Assembly: GCA_023150835.1 (NCBI GenBank)
Contig: JAKLKB010000003.1
Span: 1-46,606 of the forward strand
From: Myxococcota bacterium
GTDB taxonomy: Bacteria > Myxococcota_C > UBA6777
Length of the DNA: 46,606 nucleotides
Reading direction: 5' to 3'
The position numbers and the translations under genes are program-made. This document shows positions 25,229 through 33,643 of the stretch, one piece after another. A model generated the notes under the pieces. It had not been told where the DNA came from and ran no database searches. It saw only the letters and a list, made by a program, of their open reading frames with translations. Positions within the stretch are counted from its first letter, which is position 1, and each line of letters opens with the position of its first letter.

Positions 25229-26683
25229 TCAGTACCATACGCGACCACCGCGAAACTCCACAAGATACGCCAGTTTCTGCTGTTTCTCGTCGTATACCAC
25301 AAACTCATCGTCTTCGAATTCCGTCCCGCGAACTCCGTGACAACTATGATACCCCTTCGGTGGAGCCTTGATACCGTACGTGATCTCTTCGTATTGCTTG
25401 ACGTGACCCAGCGCAACTTGGGCGATCGCCATGATCGAAGTTCCTTTTTTTCCCGCCGAAGTATAGCCCGAACTCGTACAAGCAGCGTTCCCAAAATACA
25501 TACCGCTCCCCAACCACCCTTCGTCCGTACGACCCACACCAAGCTTCACCACCACCTTCGGCATCAAGAGACCCCGCGACAAGATCCCCACCCAGTTTTG
25601 GATCCGCGAGCCATGAAAAAGCAGTTGATCGTTTCCGATATCGGCCAGATAACGGGCCTCTTCTTCGGGACGCGACACTTTGTAGATCTGCAAGACTTCG
25701 ATATCGTCCGTATCCACTTGGCTTTCCAATACCAAATCCTTGATCTTTTTGTGCTCGCTGCTTTTCGCCTCGATCGCTTCGACAGAACAGCCCAAAGCGG
25801 CATACTCTTCTTCTTCCTTCGCCTCGTGCAACAAGCCGCTCTCACCGTTGACGCGCAACATATCCTTCATCAATTGCAACGTCTCTTGTTTGGTTTGGTA
25901 GTTGTTTAAATCGCGGATAATCGCGGCTTCAGCAGCTTCACGGCTCCGACCAAAACGGTGCGGGATCACGGTGTAAAAAGCACTTGATAAATCGCGCAAG
26001 GTTTCCGCCACTTTCGGCGTCTGCTTTTTCTTTTGGAGCTGTTTGTAGATATCACCAAGGATCGATTCTCCCTGCTCGATCTGTCCGATGGTGAGGACAC
26101 CAAGAGGCGTCTCGATACCATGCGCGGTCACTTTGGCCTGAACACGCGAAGTCAGCGCTCCCACCGCTTCGTCGTACAGATAACGCACCAAACCACGCAC
26201 GGTCTCCTCCAGTCGCGGCAACGAAACTTTCGGCTCAGCGGGCTTTTCAACCTCGTTCACTTCGATCCGCTGCAAGGTCTTTTCGTCGACCTCGCCGCTG
26301 CTGCTTCCTCGTGCTTTTTGTGAGCCGATCTTGCTGCTCGCCAACGCCACTTCGCGGTAGCCTTTGCGCGCCGAAGTCTTTTCTTTGTAGATCTGATCGT
26401 ACACCGCTTCCGCTTCGGGCTTGCTATCGAGATAACGACACTCTTTCTGCCCGCTGTCTGGATTGTTTTCCAAATCATCTGTGCGGCCATAATGCGTAAA
26501 AACCCGAAACGCTTGACCTTTTTTGATGGCTTTCGCGTGATGCAACTCGATGGCGTAATACTTGTTTCGATTGGTCTTGATATCCGTCACTTGCAACACG
26601 GCCTTCTTGAGGATCTCGAACTCTTCTGGATACTTCGGTTGCCCTGCGTCATCCCACTTCCACGTCACCACTCGAACCGCCAT
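25229..26683 (-). CDS. Bacterial poly(ADP-ribose) polymerase (WGR-like, PRD and ART domains)
   Basis: A 484-residue protein with the domain order of DNA-dependent PARPs. Residues about 40-130 resemble a WGR domain (YYAIELHH, FRVFTHYGRTDD), though the Trp of the motif is Tyr here. Residues about 155-290 match the helical regulatory domain, with PLGVLTIGQIEQGESIL and LSSAFYTVIPHRFG. The C-terminus is the catalytic ART fold with the H-Y-E triad: LLFHGSR (His357), GSGMYFG (Tyr396) and DDEFVVYD (Glu460). The Glu is the residue that permits polymer formation in PARP1-like enzymes. There is no zinc finger or BRCT domain. Start 26683 has AAAGGAG six bases upstream. The macrodomain gene follows on the same strand. 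PARPs are rare in bacteria, so horizontal transfer is plausible. Confidence 0.92.
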   Translation of the reverse strand: MAVRVVTWKWDDAGQPKYPEEFEILKKAVLQVTDIKTNRNKYYAIELHHAKAIKKGQAFRVFTHYGRTDDLENNPDSGQKECRYLDSKPEAEAVYDQIYKEKTSARKGYREVALASSKIGSQKARGSSSGEVDEKTLQRIEVNEVEKPAEPKVSLPRLEETVRGLVRYLYDEAVGALTSRVQAKVTAHGIETPLGVLTIGQIEQGESILGDIYKQLQKKKQTPKVAETLRDLSSAFYTVIPHRFGRSREAAEAAIIRDLNNYQTKQETLQLMKDMLRVNGESGLLHEAKEEEEYAALGCSVEAIEAKSSEHKKIKDLVLESQVDTDDIEVLQIYKVSRPEEEARYLADIGNDQLLFHGSRIQNWVGILSRGLLMPKVVVKLGVGRTDEGWLGSGMYFGNAACTSSGYTSAGKKGTSIMAIAQVALGHVKQYEEITYGIKAPPKGYHSCHGVRGTEFEDDEFVVYDEKQQKLAYLVEFRGGRVWY

Positions 26684-26796
26684 CGCCAACTCCTTTCGTT
26701 TCTCAAACACCGACAACGCCCTTCGCTCTGTCGTACGCTTGGCTCTCTTTCTTGACGCATCCTGACACACTCGCGTAAAAAATCAAATCCATAGAG

Positions 26797-26961
26797 GACT
26801 TACGCGGTGGGGTTTGTTTGGTGGGGTTTTACCCCACGCCCCACAAGGGAGCCCGGCTCCCTTGACCCCGCATTGGCGAAGAGATCACAGGTTTTTCAAC
26901 CAGACGACCCTGTCGCTTGAGCTTGTACGAACACGGCTTTTTTGGGCAACTGCGTAAGTCC
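26797..26961 (-). mobile_element. Family C element with family A-type ends
   Basis: 165 bp bounded by GGACTTACGC and GCGTAAGTCC. On the minus strand it carries the family C landmarks (AAAAAAGCCGTGTTCG, AAGCGACAGGGTCG, GATCTCTTCGCC, GGGGTCAAGGGAGC, CCTTGTGGGGCGTGGGG). It links families A and C through identical terminal sequence. It lies in the divergent promoter region between the PARP gene and the zinc-ribbon array. No other signal was recognised in the 457-bp gap. Confidence 0.75.
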
Positions 26962-27140
26962 TATCCTATATCGAGGATGACGTCAGCCCCACCAAAAGAA
27001 AAGGTCGATGCAGGCATCTTTTGGCGAATTACCCCTTGCGCTGCTCCGCCAATTTACGCAAGATTCAAACCCACCAAACGCCACTCCGAGAGAACCCAAA
27101 AGTCTACGCAATCCCCTCACTCCAAGCAAAGGAACCCACC

Positions 27141-27920
27141 ATGCAGATATCTTGTCCTAGCTGCAAAAATCCCGTGATGTTCGAAGATATCAATCACAAA
27201 AAACGAATCGCCAAATGCGCTTCTTGTCACGAAGTCTTTCGTTTTTCTGAAGATGACCTCACCACCACAAACTCCTCACACAAAGCCAACGAATTAGACA
27301 CTCCAGACGCCCAAGAAACAAAAGAGGAAAGTCACACAAAAGCCCCTCCAAGATCCGCCGATCCCTCTCAAGAACCCGCATTATTCGCCCTTCCTTCAGG
27401 CGTAACGCTCCAACGCGACGAGCAACAACTGCGCATCCACTGGCGTTGGTATACACCCGTGGCCTATCTCATGGTGTTCATCGGCATCGCTTGGAATGTC
27501 TCCCTGCTCTCGATGATCTGGAAAACATTCAGCGGTGATTTCATTGCTGAAGTCGTTCCGTGTTTTTTTCTTGTCTTTGGTTTCGGCCTAATCTACGCTG
27601 GCATCGTATTCCTCGTCAACGAAACCACGATCAGCGTCCAACACAAAACACTCTCCATCCGCCATACTCCTTTGCCTTGGTCGGGAAATCGTACCTTTTC
27701 TGTTGATGATCTCGAACAATTCTTCTGCAAACAACACATCTGCCGTAAAAAACGCGAAACATCGGTGGGCTACGGACTTTATGCCATCTCACGCAACGGA
27801 AAACAAATCGAGATCCTCAATGGCATCGAAGATCCCGAAAAAGTATGGTTCATCGAGCGAATTCTCGAAGAGCACCTTGGCATCGCCGATCAAAGAGTAT
27901 TCGGCGAATACAAGGGCTAA
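27141..27920 (+). CDS. Zinc-ribbon membrane protein, paralogue 1
   Basis: A 259-residue protein. An N-terminal zinc ribbon has two CxxC pairs (Cys5/Cys8 and Cys26/Cys29) in a CPSCKNPV...KCASCHEVF layout, of the kind seen in MJ0042-type ribbons. A charged, Ser/Thr/Pro-rich linker runs to about 90. Two transmembrane helices follow (about 112-134 and 142-166). The C-terminal cytoplasm-facing domain has TTISVQHKTLSIRHTPLPW and ends EEHLGIADQRVFGEYKG. The start at 27141 is preceded by CAAGCAAAGGAACCCACC, a leader shared by its two intact paralogues. Function is unknown. The fold suggests a membrane-bound sensor or scaffold. Confidence 0.8.
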   Translation: MQISCPSCKNPVMFEDINHKKRIAKCASCHEVFRFSEDDLTTTNSSHKANELDTPDAQETKEESHTKAPPRSADPSQEPALFALPSGVTLQRDEQQLRIHWRWYTPVAYLMVFIGIAWNVSLLSMIWKTFSGDFIAEVVPCFFLVFGFGLIYAGIVFLVNETTISVQHKTLSIRHTPLPWSGNRTFSVDDLEQFFCKQHICRKKRETSVGYGLYAISRNGKQIEILNGIEDPEKVWFIERILEEHLGIADQRVFGEYKG

Positions 27921-28034
27921 TACGAGATCCGCCTGTTGAGTGATCGTAAAAACGTAGGGGCAGCCCCCTGTGGCTGCCCAAGGATAGGGCGTCTGGGCGC
28001 TATCCTTCGAGCACAGATCACTCGGATTTCGTAT
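27920..28034 (+). mobile_element. Family B element, full length
   Basis: 115 bp with ends ATACGAGATCCG and CGGATTTCGTAT and inner inverted segments TGATC/GATCA. The core holds a GGGCAGCC/GGCTGCCC hairpin. It starts at the last base of the paralogue 1 stop codon. No target duplication is visible. Confidence 0.75.
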
Positions 28035-28119
28035 CAGAGGGTGTTTGCGAAATAGCGATATCTTTTGGACTGGTACACAGAAACATCGGAGGAATGGACG
28101 TCTTGTGATGTCCCCTCTT

Positions 28120-28214
28120 ATACGAAATCCGCCCGTTGAGTTATCGTAAAAATGTAGGGGCAGACAGGTGTGGCTGCCCAACCATCGGGCGGTTCGCGAA
28201 CCGCCCCTACATCA
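28120..28214 (+). mobile_element. Family B element, partial or hybrid copy
   Basis: The left end ATACGAAATCCGCCCGTTGAG and the GTAAAAATGTAGGGGCAG segment are family B. The right half switches to GGGCGGTTCGCGAACCGCCC, the core palindrome of family A, and the family B right end is missing. It looks like a recombinant or nested element. Confidence 0.55.
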
Positions 28215-28287
28215 TGCGATCATACATGACGCGGAGATATCGCGTTCAGATCTCGCTATGTTAGACACCCTCTAACCGATATCACGC

Positions 28288-28335
28288 TCGCATCGCCGAT
28301 CAAAAAGTATTCGGCGAATACAAGCGCCGATCGGC
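28288..28335 (+). pseudogene. 3' remnant of a zinc-ribbon paralogue
   Basis: GCATCGCCGATCAAAAAGTA and then TTCGGCGAATACAAGCGCC are nearly identical to the last codons of paralogue 1 (GIADQRVFGEYKG). No upstream coding region survives. It marks an additional, almost fully deleted copy between paralogues 1 and 2. Confidence 0.65.
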
Positions 28336-28397
28336 TCGACATCGAAAAAGAAACCCCCAAAGGACGAAGCAACCCACTCCAAGCAAAGGAATCCACC

Positions 28398-29243
28398 ATG
28401 CATCTCTCTTGTCCTAGTTGCAAAAATACCGTGATATCCGAAGATATCAACATCAACAAAATGATCGCCAAATGTGCTTCTTGCCAAGCCGTCTTTCGTT
28501 TTTCCGAAGACGACCTCGCCACCGCAAGCTCCCAACATAACACCAACGACCAAGAAGCCCCCATCAAGGAAGAAAGCACGGGTAGAGAACACAGTACAGA
28601 CTCGAATGACCCATCCCAAAAACGCCCCCAAGAACCCATGGTTGGGTTGTTTTGGTTGTCAGGCTTGATCGACTTATTTCAAAAATACCTCCAAGAGCCC
28701 GCCCAACCCGACGTCCTCGCAGGCGTAACGTTCCAACGTGACGAGCAACACCTGCGCATCCACTGGCGTTGGTTTCGGCCTGCCGCTTACTTCGTGGCGG
28801 GCGTTAGCTTGTTTGTGAACCTTTTCTTGATCTCTTGGATGAGAAACGTTGTGGGGAGTGGTTTGGGGGAAATCCTGTTTTCGTTACCTTTTTGTGTGGC
28901 GGGCGGGGGCCTTATCTTCTTGACCCTCGCTCTCTTCCTCAACGAAACCACCGTGACCGTCCAACACGGAAAACTCTCCATCCGCCACGCCCCGTTGCCT
29001 TGGTGGGGCAATCGCACCCTTCCCATCGAGGATCTCGAACAACTCTTCTGCAAAAAAAATCTCACACACAGCAAAGACGGTAAAACAGGCTTCTACGAAC
29101 TTCACGCCATCTTGCGCAACGGACAACAGATCACTCTACTTCAATACCACGAAGAACCCGAAAAAGTCTTATTCATCGAACAACTTCTCGAAGAACACCT
29201 CGGCATCGTCGATCAACCTGTACTCGGCGAATACAAGGGCTGA
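28398..29243 (+). CDS. Zinc-ribbon membrane protein, paralogue 2
   Basis: A 281-residue paralogue of the protein at 27141-27920. The CxxC pairs (CPSCKNTV, KCASCQAVF), RFSEDDLATA, VTFQRDEQHLRIHWRWF, two transmembrane helices (about 133-155 and 163-190), TTVTVQHGKLSIRHAPLPWW and the end EEHLGIVDQPVLGEYKG are all conserved. The linker between ribbon and membrane is longer and contains an insertion with MVGLFWLSGLIDLF. The start has the shared leader CAAGCAAAGGAATCCACC. Paralogue 3 starts 89 bp downstream on the same strand. Function is unknown. Confidence 0.8.
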   Translation: MHLSCPSCKNTVISEDININKMIAKCASCQAVFRFSEDDLATASSQHNTNDQEAPIKEESTGREHSTDSNDPSQKRPQEPMVGLFWLSGLIDLFQKYLQEPAQPDVLAGVTFQRDEQHLRIHWRWFRPAAYFVAGVSLFVNLFLISWMRNVVGSGLGEILFSLPFCVAGGGLIFLTLALFLNETTVTVQHGKLSIRHAPLPWWGNRTLPIEDLEQLFCKKNLTHSKDGKTGFYELHAILRNGQQITLLQYHEEPEKVLFIEQLLEEHLGIVDQPVLGEYKG

Positions 29244-29332
29244 TCGGCTCAATGCCCAGCAGAGACAGTCTAGAACAAACAAAACCCTACATCTCCCGCA
29301 ATTTCCCCTCAATCCAAGCAAAGGAGCCCACC

Positions 29333-30139
29333 ATGCAGATCTTCTGCCCCCACTGCAAAAATCCGATCAATTCTGAAGGCATCAACCTTGACAGGCTGAT
29401 CGCTAAATGTACTTCTTGCCGTGCTGTCTTTCGTTTTTCCGAAGACGAACTCGCCACGACAAGCCCCGAACGCGATGACAACAACCCAAAGCCTACCACG
29501 GCTCAAGACACAGAAGAAAACAGCCTCAGAAAAGGCCCTATCAACCGCCCTCAAAGACGTTCTCCTCGTATCCAAGAGCCGATCCCCCTCGATGTTCCCG
29601 AAGGCATGACGCTGCAACACGACGAACATTCTCTGCGTGTCCGTTGGCGCTGGTTTACGTTTGAAGCGAGCGCTGTCGCGCTTGTTTGCGCGCTCTTCGT
29701 CGGCGCGGCTCTGGCCCTCTACAACGAAACCAAGTCGAGTTACGCGTATGACTCTCTCTGGCCCATTCTGTTCTTAATCCTGTGCTTTCTCGGCGTAAGC
29801 ATGGCCCTTTTGTACTACTCTCTCGCACTTCTCATCAACGCCACCACCCTCACCATCCAAAACGGGCTGTTGTCTATCCAGCACGCCCCTTTGCCTTGGT
29901 GGGGCAACCGCACCCTTCCTGCCGAAGAATTCGAGCAGTTCTACTGCAAACAACGTGTCTCCCGCGGGAAATACCGCCTGTTCTTTACCTACGAACTCCA
30001 CGCCATCTTGCGCAAAAAACAACGAATTAAACTTCTCTCGGGAATAAGTGAGATAGAAAAAGTCTTATTTCTCGAACGACTCATCGAAGATCATCTCGGC
30101 ATTGTCGATCGACCTGTACTCGGTGAATTAGAACCTTGA
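29333..30139 (+). CDS. Zinc-ribbon membrane protein, paralogue 3
   Basis: A 268-residue paralogue with CPHCKNPI and KCTSCRAVF ribbons, RFSEDELATT, VPEGMTLQHDEHSLRVRWRW, two transmembrane helices (about 116-134 and 146-171), TTLTIQNGLLSIQHAPLPWW and RLIEDHLGIVDRPVLGELEP. The leader CAAGCAAAGGAGCCCACC sets the start at 29333. It is the most diverged of the three intact copies, especially in the membrane region. It is followed 47 bp later by a broken fourth copy. Confidence 0.8.
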   Translation: MQIFCPHCKNPINSEGINLDRLIAKCTSCRAVFRFSEDELATTSPERDDNNPKPTTAQDTEENSLRKGPINRPQRRSPRIQEPIPLDVPEGMTLQHDEHSLRVRWRWFTFEASAVALVCALFVGAALALYNETKSSYAYDSLWPILFLILCFLGVSMALLYYSLALLINATTLTIQNGLLSIQHAPLPWWGNRTLPAEEFEQFYCKQRVSRGKYRLFFTYELHAILRKKQRIKLLSGISEIEKVLFLERLIEDHLGIVDRPVLGELEP

Positions 30140-30186
30140 GCGGCAAGCCAAGTTCTACACAAGCTAAAGAAAGCACAGCAGGCACA

Positions 30187-30388
30187 ATGCAACACCTTTG
30201 TCCGATCTGCAAAACTCCCATGCGCCCCAAGATATCAACCCAGAGAAACAAACCGCACTTTTCCTAACGGCAACCAGACGGCACTCTTGGAAGGGGCGGA
30301 CGATCCTCAAATGATCCATTTCGTGAAATCGGTACTCGACGAACATCTCGATATCACCGATACGCCCGCACCCGACGAACACAAGGGC
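30187..30388 (+). pseudogene. Zinc-ribbon paralogue with internal deletion and frameshift
   Basis: ATG 30187 starts MQHLCPICKTPM, the first CxxC ribbon half of the family, but a stop follows at 30265. From about 30263 another frame reads PNGNQTALLEGADDPQ, continuing with HFVKSVLDEHLDITD and ending DEHKG, the family C-terminus. About 190-200 codons covering the second CxxC, linker and membrane helices are missing. Confidence 0.75.
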
Positions 30389-30545
30389 CGATCAACCCAA
30401 CGCTCGTTTGAATTGGACGATCGCTCCCGCGCCTCTTGCCAAGTTCACGTTTCGGCCTATGCTCAAACACCAACACGCGAAAGGCCGCGTTGACAAGAAG
30501 ACAACAGCTTCTTGCCAACGTCGCCTTTCCACATAATTACCGATA

Positions 30546-30657
30546 GGACTTACGCAGTTGAAAAGGGAAACCCTGAGATATCAGAACGTTGTAGGGGCGG
30601 TTTGCGAACCGCCCACGCCCGAACATGGGCCTTTTTCGTATCGAACTGCGTAAGTCC
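30546..30657 (+). mobile_element. Family A MITE-like element, copy 3
   Basis: Exactly 112 bp, with perfect 14-bp inverted ends GGACTTACGCAGTT / AACTGCGTAAGTCC. The flanking 10-mers ATTACCGATA and TATACCGATA agree in their last eight bases, an imperfect target duplication. It ends 30 bp upstream of the beta-CASP nuclease start, so it may affect that gene's promoter. Confidence 0.88.
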
Positions 30658-30687
30658 TATACCGATAAAAATAAAGGAAACGATCGG

Positions 30688-33531
30688 ATGAAACTGACTT
30701 TTTTGGGCGGTGCAGACGAAGTGGGAGCTTCTTGTACGCTGGTGGAGATCGCAGGAAAGCGGATCTTGGTGGATTGCGGCATCCGTATGAATCCACGTGA
30801 TGGCGATAGCCTACCGTGGCTTGCGCCGATCCAAGAGGGCGGTGGATTGGACGCGATCATCCTGACTCATGCGCACATGGATCACCTTGGCGCGATGCCG
30901 ATTATCCACCAAAGCTATCCCAACGTGCCGATTTATATGACTCCTCCGACGGTTGCCCTTTCGCAGATCCTTTTGCTCGACTCGCTCAAGATCATGCAAG
31001 GCAACTACGAGCGCGAAGGCGATATCCCCTTGTATCCGCCAAATGCCGCCGAAGGACTCTTGCAACAAGCGCGTCCCGTACACATGAAACAAGAGCTTCG
31101 GCTTTTTGATGGGAAACTGTCCGTCTTTTTCTTTCCTGCGGGCCATATCCTCGGAGCAGCCTGTGTCTACCTCGTTTCCAAAGAAGGCTCGATCTTGATG
31201 GGCGGCGATATCTCTTGCACCGACCAACTCACCATCCCCGGCCTCGAACTCCCCAAGATCCGCCCCGATGTTGTCGTCATGGAGTCCACTTACGGGGGAC
31301 GTTTGCACGCCAACCGCAAGGCCGAAGAAACACGCATCATCCAGCAAGTCCAAAAAGTCCTCGAACAAAAAGGAGCCATCCTCTTTCCCGCTTTTGCCAT
31401 CGGACGGGCGCAAGAGGTGATCTTGATCTTGTCGCGTGCGATGGAAAAAAAGCAGATCCCCGAAGCACCGATCTTTATCGACGGTATGGTCAAGCAAGTC
31501 TGCGGCATCTACCGCTCTTTCCCCGAATACTTGACCTCGTGGATGAAAAAGCGCACCGAGCGGCTCAGCGATCCCTTCTTCTTTGAAAAAGGTGCGGCGA
31601 TCCCCGTCTATTCGCCCCAAGAGCGCGAAAAAGCCGCCAAGCTCCGTCCTGCGATCTTTGTCTCTAGTTCAGGGATGCTCACAGGCGGTCCAAGCCCCTT
31701 TTACGCAAGCGAACTCGCCGAACACGAAAACTGCTGGATCGGCATCACAGGCTACCAAGACGAAGAAGCCCCGGGCCGTCGTATCCAAGAAGTCTTCAGC
31801 GCAGGAGGCGGCGAACTCGACCTGTACGGAAAGCGCGTCAAACTTCGCTGTGGCGTCGGCACATACGGACTCAGCGCACACGCAGATACCTCGCAGATCG
31901 TTTCTGTGCTCCATGCCCTCGCACCCCGCGAGATCTTCTTGGTTCACGGAGATGAAAAGGCCCGTGAAGCCCTTCAAACGGCCTTGATCCAAGCAGGAAC
32001 CGAAAACGTCCACCTCCCCCACATCGGCGAAGAAAACGAACTCAAGGGGACGGCAGGGGGATATCTTTGGCGAGAACGCCGCCAACATCACCCTGCCTAC
32101 AAAGCTGCCGCCGAAAAAGCCCGTACAGGCCGCGATGCCGAGATCGAGTCAGGACCGCTCACCCACGCCAGTCTACTCCCACTCTCCACCCTCTTGCTCC
32201 AACGCGACGGCGCAAACCGCGCTTACACCGCAACCGAAGCGATGGAAGCATGGGGCTACCCTCCCGCCGCCATCACCAAAGCCGAAGTCGAGCGCATCAA
32301 CGAACTCTTGCGCGCCCCCGACGCTCCCTTCCGCGCTGACCGCAGCAACAAATACCTCTTCCGTGTCCGCGTCTTCCAAAACGACCCGCGCACCGCCATC
32401 GACAAAGCCAACGAAGCCTTCGATCACCTCGAACAAGCCCAAGCCCCCTCAAAAACCACGCTCCCCAAACCTTCACAAAACGCCGATCCATCGGCATCAC
32501 ACGAAACCATCTCCCAACGCCACACCCCTCCAACTGTCCGCCTCCCCCACAACAAGCGCAAAACCACCGCCCCCGCATCCCCCCTAGACATCGACCAATC
32601 CGACGATCTCCCCTCCAAACCTCTCCCCCAAGCCCGCGTGCTTCAAATCGTCGACGAACTCTTCCCGCCCCAAACCACCCTCTACAAACGCAGCATCACA
32701 CCCGGTCTTGATTGCATCACCCTCGCCTTTCACTTCCCACACACCGCCCAGCGCGTCTACCAAACCCAACTCCAACAACTCCGCGATCGCACCCGTTGGG
32801 CTGTCCAACTCCGTCCCCAACCCCACCTCCAAGCCCTCCAAGAAAAAGCCCTCGAACTCCTTGCGGGCCGATGGACTTTCGAGGGATCGATCCCTGTCCA
32901 CCTCGATCGCCTTGCGATCGTCTTGCCGATTACTGTACTCCCCGAACAACACGAAGACTTCGCCGCCATCCAACGCCAATTCACCCAAGAAACGGGCTTT
33001 TCTCTCGAAGCCAAAGACTACGTTGGACTTCTCCCACCTTCTCTTTCACCCACCTCTCTTTCTCACGAAGAACAACTCCACGGACTCCCCCAGTCCTCGG
33101 GCGCGATCCGTCTGGCGGTCGCCCAAAAAATGGAGATCAACGCCGCCTACCAGCACATCCGCGATACCTTTGCCTCCTTGCCACACAAACCCTACAAGAT
33201 CGGTCTAAAAGGAGGAACCTTTATCGAACTCGCCTTTGTTACTCCCAAAGTCGGCGCATTGTACCGAAATAAACTGGATCAAATTCAAGAAGAGATCGGT
33301 CGCATCATCCGTATTTATCCCCAAGCCAATCAGCACGAACTCAAAGGGCTTGCGCGACGCTTGCTTCCTGCTCCTTGGAACACCTTTCTCGCCAAAGAAC
33401 CCCAATACACGCACGGTCAAGACGTGATCCGTGTCGTCATGACTAGCGCCCCGCCTACCGAGATCCAAACCCTTGCCCAAAAACAATTTTACGAACAGAC
33501 GCTTTTTAAGTTAATCTTCTCCCTACGCTAA
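30688..33531 (+). CDS. Beta-CASP metallo-beta-lactamase ribonuclease (CPSF/RNase J-like) with long C-terminal extension
   Basis: A 947-residue protein. Motif 2 is THAHMDHLG (His61 to His66), motif 3 lies in PAGHILGA, and motif 4 is GGDIS (Asp174). Beta-CASP residues are visible in ESTYGG, SSSGMLTGGP, LSAHADT (His398) and LVHGDEKAR (His420). This places it with KH-less CPSF73/YSH1-like bacterial RNA-processing nucleases. Residues about 450-947 are an extension: a helical stretch, a Pro/Ser/Thr-rich linker (about 590-640) and then a charged repeat-like region (PHTAQRVYQTQLQQLRDRT; FVTPKVGALYRNKLDQIQEE) with no recognised family. The ATG at 30688 has AAAGGAA nine bases upstream. The extra frame upstream is family A element sequence. 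It probably acts on RNA; the extension may bind RNA or a partner. Confidence 0.85.
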   Translation: MKLTFLGGADEVGASCTLVEIAGKRILVDCGIRMNPRDGDSLPWLAPIQEGGGLDAIILTHAHMDHLGAMPIIHQSYPNVPIYMTPPTVALSQILLLDSLKIMQGNYEREGDIPLYPPNAAEGLLQQARPVHMKQELRLFDGKLSVFFFPAGHILGAACVYLVSKEGSILMGGDISCTDQLTIPGLELPKIRPDVVVMESTYGGRLHANRKAEETRIIQQVQKVLEQKGAILFPAFAIGRAQEVILILSRAMEKKQIPEAPIFIDGMVKQVCGIYRSFPEYLTSWMKKRTERLSDPFFFEKGAAIPVYSPQEREKAAKLRPAIFVSSSGMLTGGPSPFYASELAEHENCWIGITGYQDEEAPGRRIQEVFSAGGGELDLYGKRVKLRCGVGTYGLSAHADTSQIVSVLHALAPREIFLVHGDEKAREALQTALIQAGTENVHLPHIGEENELKGTAGGYLWRERRQHHPAYKAAAEKARTGRDAEIESGPLTHASLLPLSTLLLQRDGANRAYTATEAMEAWGYPPAAITKAEVERINELLRAPDAPFRADRSNKYLFRVRVFQNDPRTAIDKANEAFDHLEQAQAPSKTTLPKPSQNADPSASHETISQRHTPPTVRLPHNKRKTTAPASPLDIDQSDDLPSKPLPQARVLQIVDELFPPQTTLYKRSITPGLDCITLAFHFPHTAQRVYQTQLQQLRDRTRWAVQLRPQPHLQALQEKALELLAGRWTFEGSIPVHLDRLAIVLPITVLPEQHEDFAAIQRQFTQETGFSLEAKDYVGLLPPSLSPTSLSHEEQLHGLPQSSGAIRLAVAQKMEINAAYQHIRDTFASLPHKPYKIGLKGGTFIELAFVTPKVGALYRNKLDQIQEEIGRIIRIYPQANQHELKGLARRLLPAPWNTFLAKEPQYTHGQDVIRVVMTSAPPTEIQTLAQKQFYEQTLFKLIFSLR

Positions 33532-33557
33532 AAGCAGCCGACACGACAGCAGCGAGT

Positions 33558-33612
33558 CGCTGACAAAACCCCCGTGTTCGCGAGGCTTCAAGCGGAGCCA
33601 TCCTTTTATCCA
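33558..33612 (+). mobile_element. Fragment of a family C element
   Basis: CCCCCGTGTTCGCGAGGCTT followed by CAAGCGGAGCC, and CCAACTGCGTCG further on, match the left half of family C. It occupies part of the 112-bp gap between the beta-CASP and glycosyltransferase genes. Confidence 0.45.
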
Positions 33613-33643
33613 ACTGCGTCGATTTTGAGAGGGAGAAACCACA

